NCBI RefSeq assembly: GCF_001435035.1 | Contig: NZ_AZEU01000023.1 | Location: 1-51,953 of the forward strand | Source of the DNA: Lacticaseibacillus manihotivorans DSM 13343 = JCM 12514 | Lineage (GTDB): Bacteria > Bacillota > Bacilli > Lactobacillales > Lactobacillaceae | Length of the DNA: 51,953 nucleotides | Direction: 5' to 3' | Part shown: one piece after another, positions 1-8,232 of the stretch | How positions within the stretch are numbered: the first letter of the stretch is position 1 | Layout of the letters: every line of letters starts with the position of its first letter | Program-made: the position numbers and the translations under genes | Notes under the pieces: generated by a model | The model's input: only the letters and a program-made list of their open reading frames with translations | The model's database searches: none | What the model was told of the DNA's origin: nothing

Positions 1-154
1 TTTTATTTTGTCTGAGTGCTAACGATAGTGGCTAACTTGATTGTAAAACGCGGGAACTGAACAAACACAAAACATCCTTAAACATTTTTGGTATTTTTAG
101 GCGCTAGAAACATAACAATTATTACAAATCGGTGCTTTGGTAAATAACGCCAAC

Positions 155-182
155 AAAAAACGAGCCGTTTTTCCACGACTCG
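155..182 (-). terminator. Intrinsic terminator of the CHAP hydrolase gene
   Basis: Hairpin CGAGTCG/CGGCTCG (one G-U pair) followed, on the minus strand, by a T-run. It lies just after the stop codon of the gene ending at 193. Bases 1-154 hold no gene I can recognise. Confidence 0.75.
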
Positions 183-192
183 CAAATTTTGA

Positions 193-1602
193 TTAACGAT
201 GGATGTAAGTGAAGTTGCTTGCACCACTGACCGTTTGGGTGTTAGGACCAGCTGGGTTAGAGAAGCCCATGCCGCCTTGTTGAACCGTGATCGTGTTGCC
301 AGAAACGCCGACAACATAAGCCACGTGACCATAACCAGCAGCGGCAGTCCAGCCGCCGAAGTTTTGACCACCGGCAACGACAACGATGGAACCAACACTA
401 GGTGTATGGTTGACCGTGAAGCCTTCAGCGGCAGCACTAGCGCCCCATTGTGCGCCATTGCCCCAGTAGTTGCCAGCCCAAGGTGCGACAGACTTCACAT
501 ACCAAGTGCATTGACCCCAAGCATAGGTGTTACCTGCAGAGTTCTTCGCAGTTTGCGTACCTGTCGTGGCAGCGCTGGTGTATGAAGAAGTGGTGTTTGA
601 AGATTGAGTGGTCGTGCTTGATGATGTTGTGCGTTGACTTTGAGTCGTCGTGTTTGAAGCAGTAGTCGTTGAACTTTGCGTGCTAGTTGTCGCACTAGCA
701 GTACCGTAGTATGGCTTGGCGCCAGCGACCCATTGATTCGTGCCGACTTGATACCAAGTGTAACCGTCAGCAACACTGGTGGCAGTATAGTTGCGGATCG
801 TGCCTGCTGGTAAACTCCCAGTAATGGAAGCAGAGGTATCTGCACTGCTACGAACGTTAGAAGCAACAGTGGTTTGCACTTTACCACTAGCAGCCGTCAC
901 TGTTGGTGTGGTGGTAGCGGTAGTTGTCGTGCTGGTTGCAGGCGTCGTGGTTTTAGCCGCTGCAGTGGTAGTACTTGCAGTCGTTGTGTTAGCGGTGCTT
1001 GCAGCTGGCGTGGTTGCAGTCGTCGTTGATGCAGCTGGTGTCGTCGTTTGCGCACTAGTAGTGTTAGCAGTAGTTGTTGTGCTTGTAGGTTGTGCAGCAG
1101 TGGTCGTTTGGTTTGCAACTCGGGTGACGCCAGTTTCAGTCACACCAGCAGAAGCGACCCAGGCATTTTTGCCCACTTTGTACCAAGTGTAGCCGCCTGC
1201 TTGTGCGGTTTCAGTGAAGGTCAACTTTTGACCTGGGTAGTAACCGCCCACGATTTTGTGGCTAGTCGATGGACCAACACGCTTGTTAGAAGCGTCAGTG
1301 ACCACCACCTGGCCGCCGGTGACTTTGGCACCAGCAGAGGCAACCCACTTGTTGTTGCCAATTTCATACCAAGTGTAGCCATTAGCAGTGGCAGTTTTGT
1401 CATAGCTGTATGTTTCGCCAACTTTTAAGCCACCGATGATGTTCGCGTCAGTGCCTGCTTGTTGACGCAAGTTAGATGAATAGTCGACACGCAATTTGCT
1501 GTCGGCAGAAACGGTATGAGATTGACCTTGTTGGGCCACTAAAACGCCGGCAAAGACAGCAGTACTAGTTAATAAAGATGCAGTTAATTTACTAATTTTC
1601 AC
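193..1602 (-). CDS. Secreted SH3-CHAP peptidoglycan hydrolase
   Basis: Predicted extracellular cell-wall hydrolase (CHAP amidase/endopeptidase) of 469 aa. The start is a GTG at 1602 because AGGAGG lies six bases upstream; an ATG 48 bases further out has no such site. Residues 1-33 form a signal peptide (KISKLTAS, hydrophobic core, cleavage after TVSA). Two bacterial SH3 modules follow (about 37-155, each with YTWY..G...WV), then a Thr/Ala-rich linker, a third SH3 module, a second Thr/Ser-rich linker, and a C-terminal CHAP domain from about residue 353. The catalytic Cys is in GQCTWY (about 365) and the His in GHVAYV (about 426). The SH3 modules probably bind the wall. It is monocistronic with its own terminator. 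The exact peptidoglycan bond cut cannot be told from sequence. Confidence 0.93.
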   Translation of the reverse strand: MKISKLTASLLTSTAVFAGVLVAQQGQSHTVSADSKLRVDYSSNLRQQAGTDANIIGGLKVGETYSYDKTATANGYTWYEIGNNKWVASAGAKVTGGQVVVTDASNKRVGPSTSHKIVGGYYPGQKLTFTETAQAGGYTWYKVGKNAWVASAGVTETGVTRVANQTTTAAQPTSTTTTANTTSAQTTTPAASTTTATTPAASTANTTTASTTTAAAKTTTPATSTTTTATTTPTVTAASGKVQTTVASNVRSSADTSASITGSLPAGTIRNYTATSVADGYTWYQVGTNQWVAGAKPYYGTASATTSTQSSTTTASNTTTQSQRTTSSSTTTQSSNTTSSYTSAATTGTQTAKNSAGNTYAWGQCTWYVKSVAPWAGNYWGNGAQWGASAAAEGFTVNHTPSVGSIVVVAGGQNFGGWTAAAGYGHVAYVVGVSGNTITVQQGGMGFSNPAGPNTQTVSGASNFTYIHR

Positions 1603-1702
1603 GATTTTCCTCCTGGCATGGTACTCGAAAAAAGTTCTCTTAAGCTTCATAAAATCACAGAAGCTTCAACATTTGATAACTAGAGTCTACCAGCCGAGTT
1701 TT

Positions 1703-1726
1703 ACGTGAACGTTACTAAACGTGAAC
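1703..1726. repeat. 16-bp-period direct repeat upstream of the CHAP gene
   Basis: ACGTGAAC occurs twice (1703-1710 and 1719-1726), starts 16 bp apart, in the long leader of the CHAP gene. This could be a binding site for a response regulator or another dimer; no specific regulator is recognised. Confidence 0.4.
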
Positions 1727-1799
1727 AGTTCAAATACATCCCATTAATTTAATAACAAAGTGTGCGTCTATAATGAACAAATGTCACGAAATTAAAGAA

Positions 1800-1842
1800 C
1801 AAAAAATGCTCCGTGCCTTGAGTCAGTAAGCACGAAGCAATG
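1800..1842 (-). terminator. Intrinsic terminator of the TauE/DUF1634 operon
   Basis: Stem GCTTCGTGC/GCACGGAGC (one G-U pair) with a run of Ts on the minus strand. It directly follows the DUF1634 stop codon. Confidence 0.8.
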
Positions 1843-1844
1843 TT

Positions 1845-2213
1845 TTAGCCTAAGTAGCCGATTACCATCGCGATGATCAAAATAATCAACACGATCGTCG
1901 TGATCCAGGTATAAAGGCGATCCCTTTCTTTGATAAAGGCGTAAATCGAAACCACGACTCGCAACACTGGCGTTAAAATCAGCAAAAAGATCCCCAGCAT
2001 CATAATCGCATAGGATTTAAACTGCATCACACCTTGCAAAATCGTGCCAGGCGCATGCGGATGAACCCCAATTGGATAACCCGTCGAGCCGGTGATCAAC
2101 AGATCCAAAATGCCGACCACAATCACAAATGCGGCGATCAGCACCCCAATTTGCATGATCTTGCCGATGATTTTTTCGATGTCGTCAATTTCTTTTTTCA
2201 TTTCTGGCGTCAT
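1845..2213 (-). CDS. DUF1634 family membrane protein
   Basis: A 122-aa integral membrane protein with three clear hydrophobic segments (about 22-42, 68-88, 101-121), a charged N-terminus (MTPEMKKEIDDIEKIIGKIM) and the motif YPIGVHPH in the first loop. This pattern fits DUF1634, a family often encoded beside TauE/SafE permeases. Its ATG shares one base with the stop codon of the permease (TGATG), so the two are translationally coupled. That suggests an accessory subunit or regulator of the permease, which is inference from context. The function of the family is unknown to me. Confidence 0.85.
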   Translation of the reverse strand: MTPEMKKEIDDIEKIIGKIMQIGVLIAAFVIVVGILDLLITGSTGYPIGVHPHAPGTILQGVMQFKSYAIMMLGIFLLILTPVLRVVVSIYAFIKERDRLYTWITTIVLIILIIAMVIGYLG

Positions 2214-3058
2214 CAGATGGTCACCCCAAATCCTTTCAAGAGCATTTGCAAGCCCATATAGCCGATCACGGGAATAAAGATCATGCGCAAGATCTTCGTT
2301 GGCAATAATTGCATGATCCGCGTCCCGATCGTGGCGCCGATCAAAATGCCGATGGCCAAAGGTGCAGCGATTTGTGGCTGCAAAGCCCCATTGAAGAAGT
2401 ACACTGTCGCACTAGCAGCGGCTGTGACCCCCATCATCAGGTTTGACGTGGCAGTCGAAGGCTTCAATGGCATTTGCATGATCGTATCCATGGCTAACAC
2501 TTTAAACGCCCCAGAGCCGATGCCAAGCAATCCTGAAGCCAAGCCGGCGCCAAACATCATCGCAAAGCCGCCAGGGACATTGGTGACTTTATATTCGATT
2601 TCTTTGCCGCTAGCTTTATCATAATAAGCGCCGTTTAAGCGCAGTTTTTCGGCAGCAGGGTCAGGCACTGGATCGCGTTGCGCGTCTATTTTGCCGATGA
2701 GTTTGCGTACCATATTATAAGTGGAAAAAATCAACAAGGCGCCAAACAAGAAATACAGCACTTGACTGGAAACTAAACCAGTGACCACCGCCCCAAGCAC
2801 GGCGCCGACAGTCGTGGCAATTTCCAAAAACATCGCCACGCGCAAATTCAGCATTTCATCTTTGAGATAAGCGATTGTCGCACCTGAGCTGGTGGCAATG
2901 ACAGCGATGATCGAAGCCGCGATCGCATATTGAATCGGCAAGCCGAGCAGTAAGGTGATCACCGGGGTCACAATGATCCCGCCACCTAAACCAAGCAAGG
3001 CGCCTAAAATGCCAGCCATCAACCCGACACCGATAAAAATCAAGGCTTGGGTGATCAT
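2213..3058 (-). CDS. TauE/SafE family permease (putative sulfite/sulfonate exporter)
   Basis: A 281-aa polytopic membrane protein of the TauE/SafE (DUF81) family. It has the Gly-rich first helix GILGALLGLGGGIIVTPV and its repeat in the second half (GLASGLLGIGSGAFKVLAMD), the hallmark of this duplicated fold. Family members move small sulfur or organic anions such as sulfite or sulfoacetate; the substrate here cannot be assigned. Its start overlaps the stop of the Lys-rich tail gene by four bases (ATGA), and its stop overlaps the DUF1634 start by one. The three genes form a tightly coupled operon from the promoter at 3712-3740. Confidence 0.9.
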   Translation of the reverse strand: MITQALIFIGVGLMAGILGALLGLGGGIIVTPVITLLLGLPIQYAIAASIIAVIATSSGATIAYLKDEMLNLRVAMFLEIATTVGAVLGAVVTGLVSSQVLYFLFGALLIFSTYNMVRKLIGKIDAQRDPVPDPAAEKLRLNGAYYDKASGKEIEYKVTNVPGGFAMMFGAGLASGLLGIGSGAFKVLAMDTIMQMPLKPSTATSNLMMGVTAAASATVYFFNGALQPQIAAPLAIGILIGATIGTRIMQLLPTKILRMIFIPVIGYMGLQMLLKGFGVTI

Positions 3059-3672
3059 GCTTTGGCCTCCTTTTTAGCAGCAGGCTTACGCGTGGTTTTA
3101 CGCGTGGTCGTTTTCTTAGCTGTGGTTTTGCGGGTGGTCGTTTTACGCTTGGTTGTGGTTTTCTTAGTGGTCGTTTTGCGCGTTGCGGGTTTCTTTTCCA
3201 CTGGCGCTGGCGCTGGGCGTAATTGATTTTCAGCAATTTCGTCGAGTTTTTGCATCCCTGCGGCTACGATCGCAGCTTGTTGTGCCGATTCGTTTTCAGT
3301 GTATTGATCTAAAGTGGCCACTTCGTCGATGCGCAAACCAGACGCATTGACATGTTCAGCAATCACGATCAAATACAGTTTCAATGGCACTTGTTCTTCA
3401 GGTTCTAAAAAGTTGATAATTTTTTTGGCATCGGCAAAAGGCAAATTCACGATGCCAGTTTCTAAGCGGATGATCGTTGGCTCAGCACTGGTGATCGTCA
3501 ACTGCGCTTGAATCAACTTGCCTTGGGCAATCGCGTCCGAAACTGCGGCAAACACTGGGGCCAGTGCAGAATCGAGGCCCTTAGCGGCGACTGCTGGGGT
3601 AACATCTTGATTGAAAGTGGTGTAGTTGCCGTCCATGATGGCTTCTTGGAAGGCTTTGGTGTTGATTTCCAT
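3055..3672 (-). CDS. Protein with histone H1-like Lys/Thr-rich tail, function unknown
   Basis: A 205-aa protein in two parts. Residues 1 to about 155 are a mixed, acidic, apparently soluble domain I do not recognise (starts MEINTKAFQEAIMDGNYTTF). From about residue 160 there is a strongly basic low-complexity tail built from TRKTT/TKKTT repeats ending KPAAKKEAKA, like bacterial histone H1-like and AlgP-like tails. Such tails usually bind nucleic acid or another polyanion. It has no signal peptide or membrane segment, so it should be cytoplasmic. It is the first gene of the operon with TauE and DUF1634 (4-bp ATGA overlap) and has a good Shine-Dalgarno (AAGGGGA). A role as cytoplasmic sensor or regulator of the permease is speculation. 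Confidence 0.82.
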   Translation of the reverse strand: MEINTKAFQEAIMDGNYTTFNQDVTPAVAAKGLDSALAPVFAAVSDAIAQGKLIQAQLTITSAEPTIIRLETGIVNLPFADAKKIINFLEPEEQVPLKLYLIVIAEHVNASGLRIDEVATLDQYTENESAQQAAIVAAGMQKLDEIAENQLRPAPAPVEKKPATRKTTTKKTTTKRKTTTRKTTAKKTTTRKTTRKPAAKKEAKA

Positions 3673-3711
3673 TTTGGGATCCCCTTTTTTCAGAAATTCA
3701 TGACAAGGCCA

Positions 3712-3740
3712 ACTATAGCGATTTTTCTAGCAAGGTTCAA
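3712..3740 (-). promoter_or_regulatory. Promoter of the Lys-tail/TauE/DUF1634 operon
   Basis: On the minus strand TTGAAC (3740-3735), 17-bp spacer, TATAGT (3717-3712), with the start codon about 40 bp downstream. Close to the sigma-A consensus. Confidence 0.7.
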
Positions 3741-3803
3741 CTTTTTTCCAAACTCCTCTATACTAGTAGGGATTAAACTTAACGTTCGCGTACCAATTGT
3801 CAG

Positions 3804-4079
3804 GCGGTCCGAAAATCTGTGGGCTCCAGCGACTTGGCGCCACTGCGAAAAACTGGACAAGTTGCCGGTGCGGCCGGCTCCAGAAATCGACCAAAGCCCG
3901 GCCGATGTTCTTTTGCCTAGATTTAAAACCAAAGAAAACCACTTTGTTTCTAAATCTGCCGGTAGAATCTGCGCATGCCGCCAAAAAACGGCGTCATACT
4001 TGATTCCACTGCCACGGGCAATTGTCCAGTTTTCCTCCGTTCTGCCAAGCCGCTTCCACCCACAAATTTTCTCGGTTGC
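3804..4079. repeat. Family 2 long palindromic element, copy D
   Basis: An imperfect inverted repeat of about 276 bp that fills most of the 514-bp gap between two divergent operons. Left arm (about 3810-3870) and right arm (about 4012-4070) share blocks such as TGTGGG, CTTGGC and AAAACTGGACAA. The interior holds two smaller hairpins, one around 3918-3957 (GATTT...AAATC) and one around 3977-3992 (GCCG, A-rich loop, CGGC). Its outer arms (GGG-CTCC on one side, CTTCC-CCC on the other) match copies at 29743, 33807 and 46997. No protein-coding content. Confidence 0.78.
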
Positions 4080-4186
4080 TATCACAAGCTTACGGATTAA
4101 ATCTGCTCACGTTTTGCCATCATTGATTTTCTTGAATGTAGCTGAACATTGTCGATGCCGGACACCATAGATAAGGAGGTGAAAAC

Positions 4187-6556
4187 TTGGCTACTAATCG
4201 TATCGGCGTGCGCGAATTCGTGGAATTCACCGTACGCACCGGAGATCTCAATCCGGTCACCACCAATTCGAATAACACTGCGCTGATCGGGGCCAAGATT
4301 CACCGCCGGCTACAATCAGCGTATGACGACACCTATAAAAAAGAAGTTTATATGAAGCATTCGGTCACCGTCAATGATCAAGTCTATGTGATCGATGGCC
4401 GGGCTGATGGCGTGCAAACTACCGCAAAAGACGTGGTGGTCGAAGAAATCAAAACCTCTGCGCGCTCATGGGATCAATTGCCCCAAAACACCAAAGACCG
4501 TTATTGGGCGCAGGCACGCGTTTATGGTCATTTTTTATGCCAAGAACGCGAGCTTGATCATATCACCTTGGATTTGGTATATTATCAAACCTCCAATGAT
4601 GCGGTCACCCGCTTTTCAGAACAACAAACTGCCGAGGCATTAAGTGATGAGTTCGACGACTTGTTGGCTGAGTTTGGCGATTGGCTGAAGTTGCGCAGTG
4701 ATATCATCAAAACTCGCGACGCCAGCATTCAAGATTTGGCATTTCCCTTCCCCGCTTATCGCAAAGGCCAACGCGAATTAGCTGCCGCGGCCTATAAAAC
4801 CATCGCCGCATCGACGCGGTTGTTTGTTGAAGCCCCTACTGGTACCGGGAAAACCATTTCCACCATTTTTCCGACCATTAAAGCCATGGGTGAAGGCTTG
4901 ATCCAGCGCTGCTTTTATTTAACGGCCAAACAATCTACGCGCCATGTCGCCGAATCAGCGATGGCCTTGTTGGAAACACATGGCTTAGTGGCCAAAAGCA
5001 TCATCTTGACGGCTAAAGACACCATCACCTTTGACGACGAGCCTGATGACCCGACGAAAAATCCTTATATGCTGGGCTATTATGATCGCCTTAAACCGGC
5101 GTTAAAAGACATGTTGGCCAACGAAAATGCGATCACCAAAAAAACGATCGAAATCTATGCCCGCAAACACACCTTGGATCCTTTTGAATTTTCTTTGGAC
5201 GCCAGTTTATTTTGTGATGTGATCATTTGCGACTATAACTATTTATTTGATCCGGCCGTATTTTTACAACGCTTTTTTGCCGAGCCTGATGATGCCAACT
5301 TCTTTTTGATCGACGAAGCCCATAATCTGGTGTCACGAGCGCGCGATATGTATTCTGCAGAAATTGATGATGCCGCCTTTACGCAACTCAAAGTCGCCTT
5401 GGCCCCTTTCAAAGGCGCAGGCTTACCGGCGATCAAAGGTAATATCACCAAGTTGATCACCGCTTTTGATGTGGTGCGCTTGAGTATGGATGGTCAACGC
5501 GAAATGTTTCGCGGCGATCCGGTTGAAGCTTTCGTTGAAGCGTTGGACCGCTTGAGCCAAAGTATTCATGAATGGTTATCTGGTGAATTGCGTACAGACC
5601 AACAAGCCGTTGTCGACTTATTGTTGCCAGTGTACTTCGTGTGCTTAGGGTTTTTGCGGATCTATGATTTCTACAATGACTGTTTTGAAACCAAGTTGAC
5701 TGATGATGGCCAAAAGTTGACCATTAAAGAAATGTGTTTGGATCCTTCAGAATTTATCAGCGCGAGCTTGGACAAAGGGCGCGGGGCGGTGTTATTTTCC
5801 GCGACGCTTTCGCCTTTGCCTTATTATCAAGATGTGCTCGGCGGCTCTGAAAACTCACTAGCTTATCGCTTGGCGTCACCGTTTGACCCTAAGCATCAAG
5901 CCGTGATCGTCACCGGTAACATTCAAACCACTTATAAACAGCGGCAGCAAAGCCTGCCTGAAGTGATCGCCAGCTTAACGGTGATGTGTGGCGCCCAGCC
6001 AGGTCATTATTTAGTATTTTTGCCGTCTTACGCTTATTTGACCCAAGTCGCCGAAGCCTTTGAAGCGGCAAATCCAGACATGAAAGTGGTCAAGCAAGTC
6101 GGCACGATGGACGCCGAAGCTCGCGCGCAGTTTTTAGATCATTTTCGCGAAGATCCAGATCCCTTGATCGGCTTTGCGGTACTCGGTGGCATTTTTAGTG
6201 AAGGGATCGATTTAAAAGGGGCGCAGTTGATCGGCGTCGCCATTATTTCCGTCGGCTTGCCAGGATTGAATTCAGAAACTGATCGACTGAAAGCTTACTT
6301 TGATCGCGTCAATGGCAATGGGTTTGCTTATGCCTATCAACTGCCGGGCTTCAATAATGTGTTGCAAGCTGGCGGACGCGTGATCCGCGGCAGCCATGAT
6401 CGCGGTGTGATTTTACTGCTTGATGCCAGATTTTGTCGGCCGGATTATGCGCAACTGTTTCCCCCACATTGGGCACATGCCACGGTGAGTTACGGATTGG
6501 AGCAGTTGGCTGGCCAATTGACCGACTTTTGGGCCACAGAAAAGGAAGACTCATGA
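4187..6556 (+). CDS. PD-(D/E)XK nuclease-XPD/DinG-like DNA helicase fusion
   Basis: A 789-aa protein that starts at TTG, chosen because AAGGAGGTG lies just upstream. Residues 1-165 form a PD-(D/E)XK nuclease-like domain (D74 in GRADG, E87-x-K89 in EEIKTS). A superfamily 2 helicase of the XPD/DinG type follows: Walker A EAPTGTGKT (about 215-223), DEAH box (376-379), motif VI QAGGRVIRGSHDRG near the C-terminus. The region between Walker A and DEAH that holds the [4Fe-4S] cluster in this family is full length (about 279-332), but all four expected cysteines are replaced (TITFDD, DPTKNPYM, TLDPFEF). It should be a 5'-3' DNA helicase/nuclease for repair or defence. It overlaps the next gene by four bases and is first in a three-gene operon. 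Confidence 0.88.
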   Translation: MATNRIGVREFVEFTVRTGDLNPVTTNSNNTALIGAKIHRRLQSAYDDTYKKEVYMKHSVTVNDQVYVIDGRADGVQTTAKDVVVEEIKTSARSWDQLPQNTKDRYWAQARVYGHFLCQERELDHITLDLVYYQTSNDAVTRFSEQQTAEALSDEFDDLLAEFGDWLKLRSDIIKTRDASIQDLAFPFPAYRKGQRELAAAAYKTIAASTRLFVEAPTGTGKTISTIFPTIKAMGEGLIQRCFYLTAKQSTRHVAESAMALLETHGLVAKSIILTAKDTITFDDEPDDPTKNPYMLGYYDRLKPALKDMLANENAITKKTIEIYARKHTLDPFEFSLDASLFCDVIICDYNYLFDPAVFLQRFFAEPDDANFFLIDEAHNLVSRARDMYSAEIDDAAFTQLKVALAPFKGAGLPAIKGNITKLITAFDVVRLSMDGQREMFRGDPVEAFVEALDRLSQSIHEWLSGELRTDQQAVVDLLLPVYFVCLGFLRIYDFYNDCFETKLTDDGQKLTIKEMCLDPSEFISASLDKGRGAVLFSATLSPLPYYQDVLGGSENSLAYRLASPFDPKHQAVIVTGNIQTTYKQRQQSLPEVIASLTVMCGAQPGHYLVFLPSYAYLTQVAEAFEAANPDMKVVKQVGTMDAEARAQFLDHFREDPDPLIGFAVLGGIFSEGIDLKGAQLIGVAIISVGLPGLNSETDRLKAYFDRVNGNGFAYAYQLPGFNNVLQAGGRVIRGSHDRGVILLLDARFCRPDYAQLFPPHWAHATVSYGLEQLAGQLTDFWATEKEDS

Positions 6557-7224
6557 AAACGTCTTTGACTTTAGATTTAGAAAAAACGTTATACGCCTAT
6601 TGGGAAGAACAAGGCGCCACTGCTGTTGAAGAAGTCACGATGCCTGATGACGCCGGCATCGTGGATACTTTAGTGCGGCAACCAGATGGGATTTGGCGCT
6701 GTTTTGAATTGAAAGTTACCAAAGCCGACTTTCACTCCAATGCCAAGCTGTCGTTTATCGGCAACTACAATTATTTTGTTTTCCCGGCGACGCTTTATCC
6801 CAAACTCAAAGCCGAAATTCCTGCCCATATCGGTGTGATGACTTATCGCGCGTTTGATCCTGAAGCTATCGCTGCCAGTGTCGAACCGCCGTTAGCGCCT
6901 GGTGCTTTAACGATCGCCAAGCCAGCCCGCTATCAAGCACTGCAAGTTGACAACGCTGCGTTGACTGACCGCTTCATCGCCAGCCTTGATCGCGAAGTCA
7001 ACAAAGCCAAGCGCTTGAAGCGTGGACTTGGCGCCTTTTCCAACGAGCAATTGTTGCGGGAATTGCGGAAACGCTCTGCAGATTATCAAGTTTATGATCC
7101 AGATGAGAATTTATATGATCAATTCGTTGAGAAACTGCACAATGACACCATCGAGGCTTTGCAAGCTGAAGTCGATGCGTTGACAGAAGAATTAGCGGCA
7201 TTCAAAATGGCGGCAGATCAATGA
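6553..7224 (+). CDS. MmcB-like PD-(D/E)XK nuclease-fold protein
   Basis: A 223-aa protein. The start is the ATG at 6553, which overlaps the helicase stop (ATGA) and follows AAGGAAG; earlier in-frame starts lie inside the helicase. The core (residues about 30-105) has an acidic residue in IVDTLV, the ELK motif in WRCFELKVTKADF, and a YNYFVFPATLYPKL segment. This resembles MmcB/YdcB-type DNA repair proteins of the PD-(D/E)XK superfamily. The C-terminus is basic (KRLKRGLG) and ends in a predicted coiled coil (EALQAEVDALTEELAAF). Assignment rests on motif pattern, so the exact family is uncertain. It is translationally coupled to both neighbours, which points to a shared DNA-processing task. Confidence 0.72.
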   Translation: MKTSLTLDLEKTLYAYWEEQGATAVEEVTMPDDAGIVDTLVRQPDGIWRCFELKVTKADFHSNAKLSFIGNYNYFVFPATLYPKLKAEIPAHIGVMTYRAFDPEAIAASVEPPLAPGALTIAKPARYQALQVDNAALTDRFIASLDREVNKAKRLKRGLGAFSNEQLLRELRKRSADYQVYDPDENLYDQFVEKLHNDTIEALQAEVDALTEELAAFKMAADQ

Positions 7225-8042
7225 ACTATTACCCGATCATTCGTGGGCGTCAATATGACTTACTCGCGTTAAAAACCATGGCCAAAACGTTGAGTCCCCA
7301 CATCATTCCGATCATCGAACCAGTCAAAGATATTCCGGCTTTAGTCGGCGTGGTGAAAACTTTTGCCCACGCCGAGCATCCGTTATTTATCGTTCAAAAT
7401 CCGCAAGTTGGCCAATACGGGTTACTGGCGCAACCTAAGCACGCTTTACCCAATCCGTTACCTGCGCCAATGGCTACGGCGCGCTATTTTGATGTGCTCC
7501 CAGCTGATTTGGTGATCGCCCCGACTTTTGGCCAAGTTCATTTACTCGCGTCTGATCAATTAGCTGTGGTCCCAAATACTGCACGAGTACGCGCGTTGCA
7601 CTTGCCTCGCGCGATTTATTTAGAGGACCACTATCCGACGCGTGGCCGCACTGAAGATTACTATGTGGTGCAACAAGAGTTTTATCAATATTCGCGGCAA
7701 CAATTGCCTGGCGTCGGCTTTGCTGATTATCCGTTAAGCACCCATCATTATGATGAACACGGCTATCCGCAACGCGCCATTGCGATGCACTTGCTTTACC
7801 AAGAACATAGCCAACTTTGGGTGCATCACCTCGTATCAGTCAATAACACGGATTATCAAGACCCCGGAACCAAGTTTTTTGAAGCACGCGCGACGCTAAA
7901 GCCTTGGTTGGCCATGCATCCAGATGCACGCACTGAAGCAACTGATGCGATTTTGGCGTTAGACCACTTTCTTGGATTAGGCACAGTGCGCAAACTTGAA
8001 TTGATGCATTGGCTGACGATCATGGGACGGTATTTGGCCTAA
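7221..8042 (+). CDS. sce7725 family (beta-protein-like) protein
   Basis: A 273-aa soluble protein. The N-terminus (YYPIIRGRQYDLLALK, PIIEPVKD) and C-terminus (DPGTKFFEA, LGLGTVRKLELMHW, MGRYL) match the sce7725 family as I remember it, related to the Pfam 'beta protein' domain. Those proteins are usually paired with an sce7726 nuclease-like partner in genomic islands, and their biochemical role is unknown. Here the partner position is taken by the MmcB-like protein, whose stop overlaps this start (ATGA). There is no obvious catalytic motif and no membrane segment. A repeat of family 1 begins 25 bp after the stop. Confidence 0.8.
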   Translation: MNYYPIIRGRQYDLLALKTMAKTLSPHIIPIIEPVKDIPALVGVVKTFAHAEHPLFIVQNPQVGQYGLLAQPKHALPNPLPAPMATARYFDVLPADLVIAPTFGQVHLLASDQLAVVPNTARVRALHLPRAIYLEDHYPTRGRTEDYYVVQQEFYQYSRQQLPGVGFADYPLSTHHYDEHGYPQRAIAMHLLYQEHSQLWVHHLVSVNNTDYQDPGTKFFEARATLKPWLAMHPDARTEATDAILALDHFLGLGTVRKLELMHWLTIMGRYLA

Positions 8043-8067
8043 ACGGATATGGGGATAATACGAGCAA

Positions 8068-8190
8068 CGTCGAGCTTTTTGAAACAACGCCGACACGACT
8101 TGCTACGCCTCAGGATTCGACCAAAGTACGGGTCAAACCCTAAGGCTAGGCAATCCGGCCGGCTAAAATCGTTTCAAAAAACTCTGGACA
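8068..8190. repeat. Family 1 hairpin element, copy A
   Basis: About 123-bp imperfect hairpin that starts CGTCGAG and ends CTCTGGACA. Terminal arms CTTTTTGAAAC/GTTTCAAAAAA pair, and inner arms GCCGACACGACTTGC and GGCAATCCGGCCGGC pair imperfectly. The sequence matches copies at 22843 (inverted), 22964 and 34019. Its GTCCAGAG end touches the T-tract of the NlpC/P60 terminator. No gene in it. Confidence 0.8.
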
Positions 8191-8219
8191 AAAAAAGAGC
8201 CGAACGCAATGTTCGACCC
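8190..8219 (-). terminator. Intrinsic terminator of the NlpC/P60 gene
   Basis: Stem GGTCGAAC/GTTCGGCTC with a 7-T run on the minus strand; the converging operon on the plus strand also ends here. Confidence 0.75.
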
Positions 8220-8232
8220 TTTTTGATTTCGA

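Noticed and set aside
791..1192. Long Val/Ala-rich open frames opposite the Thr-rich linkers (also around 8525-9346)
   Set aside because: They are complements of the ACN/GCN repeats in the hydrolase linkers, without ribosome sites.
1603..1650. A 16-residue N-terminal extension of the CHAP protein from an upstream ATG
   Set aside because: The extension puts charged residues before the signal peptide, has no ribosome site, and runs through the AGGAGG that serves the GTG at 1602.
3508..4170. Open frames across the 3.7-4.2 kb gap
   Set aside because: They read through the palindromic element D on both strands, with no family resemblance or ribosome site.
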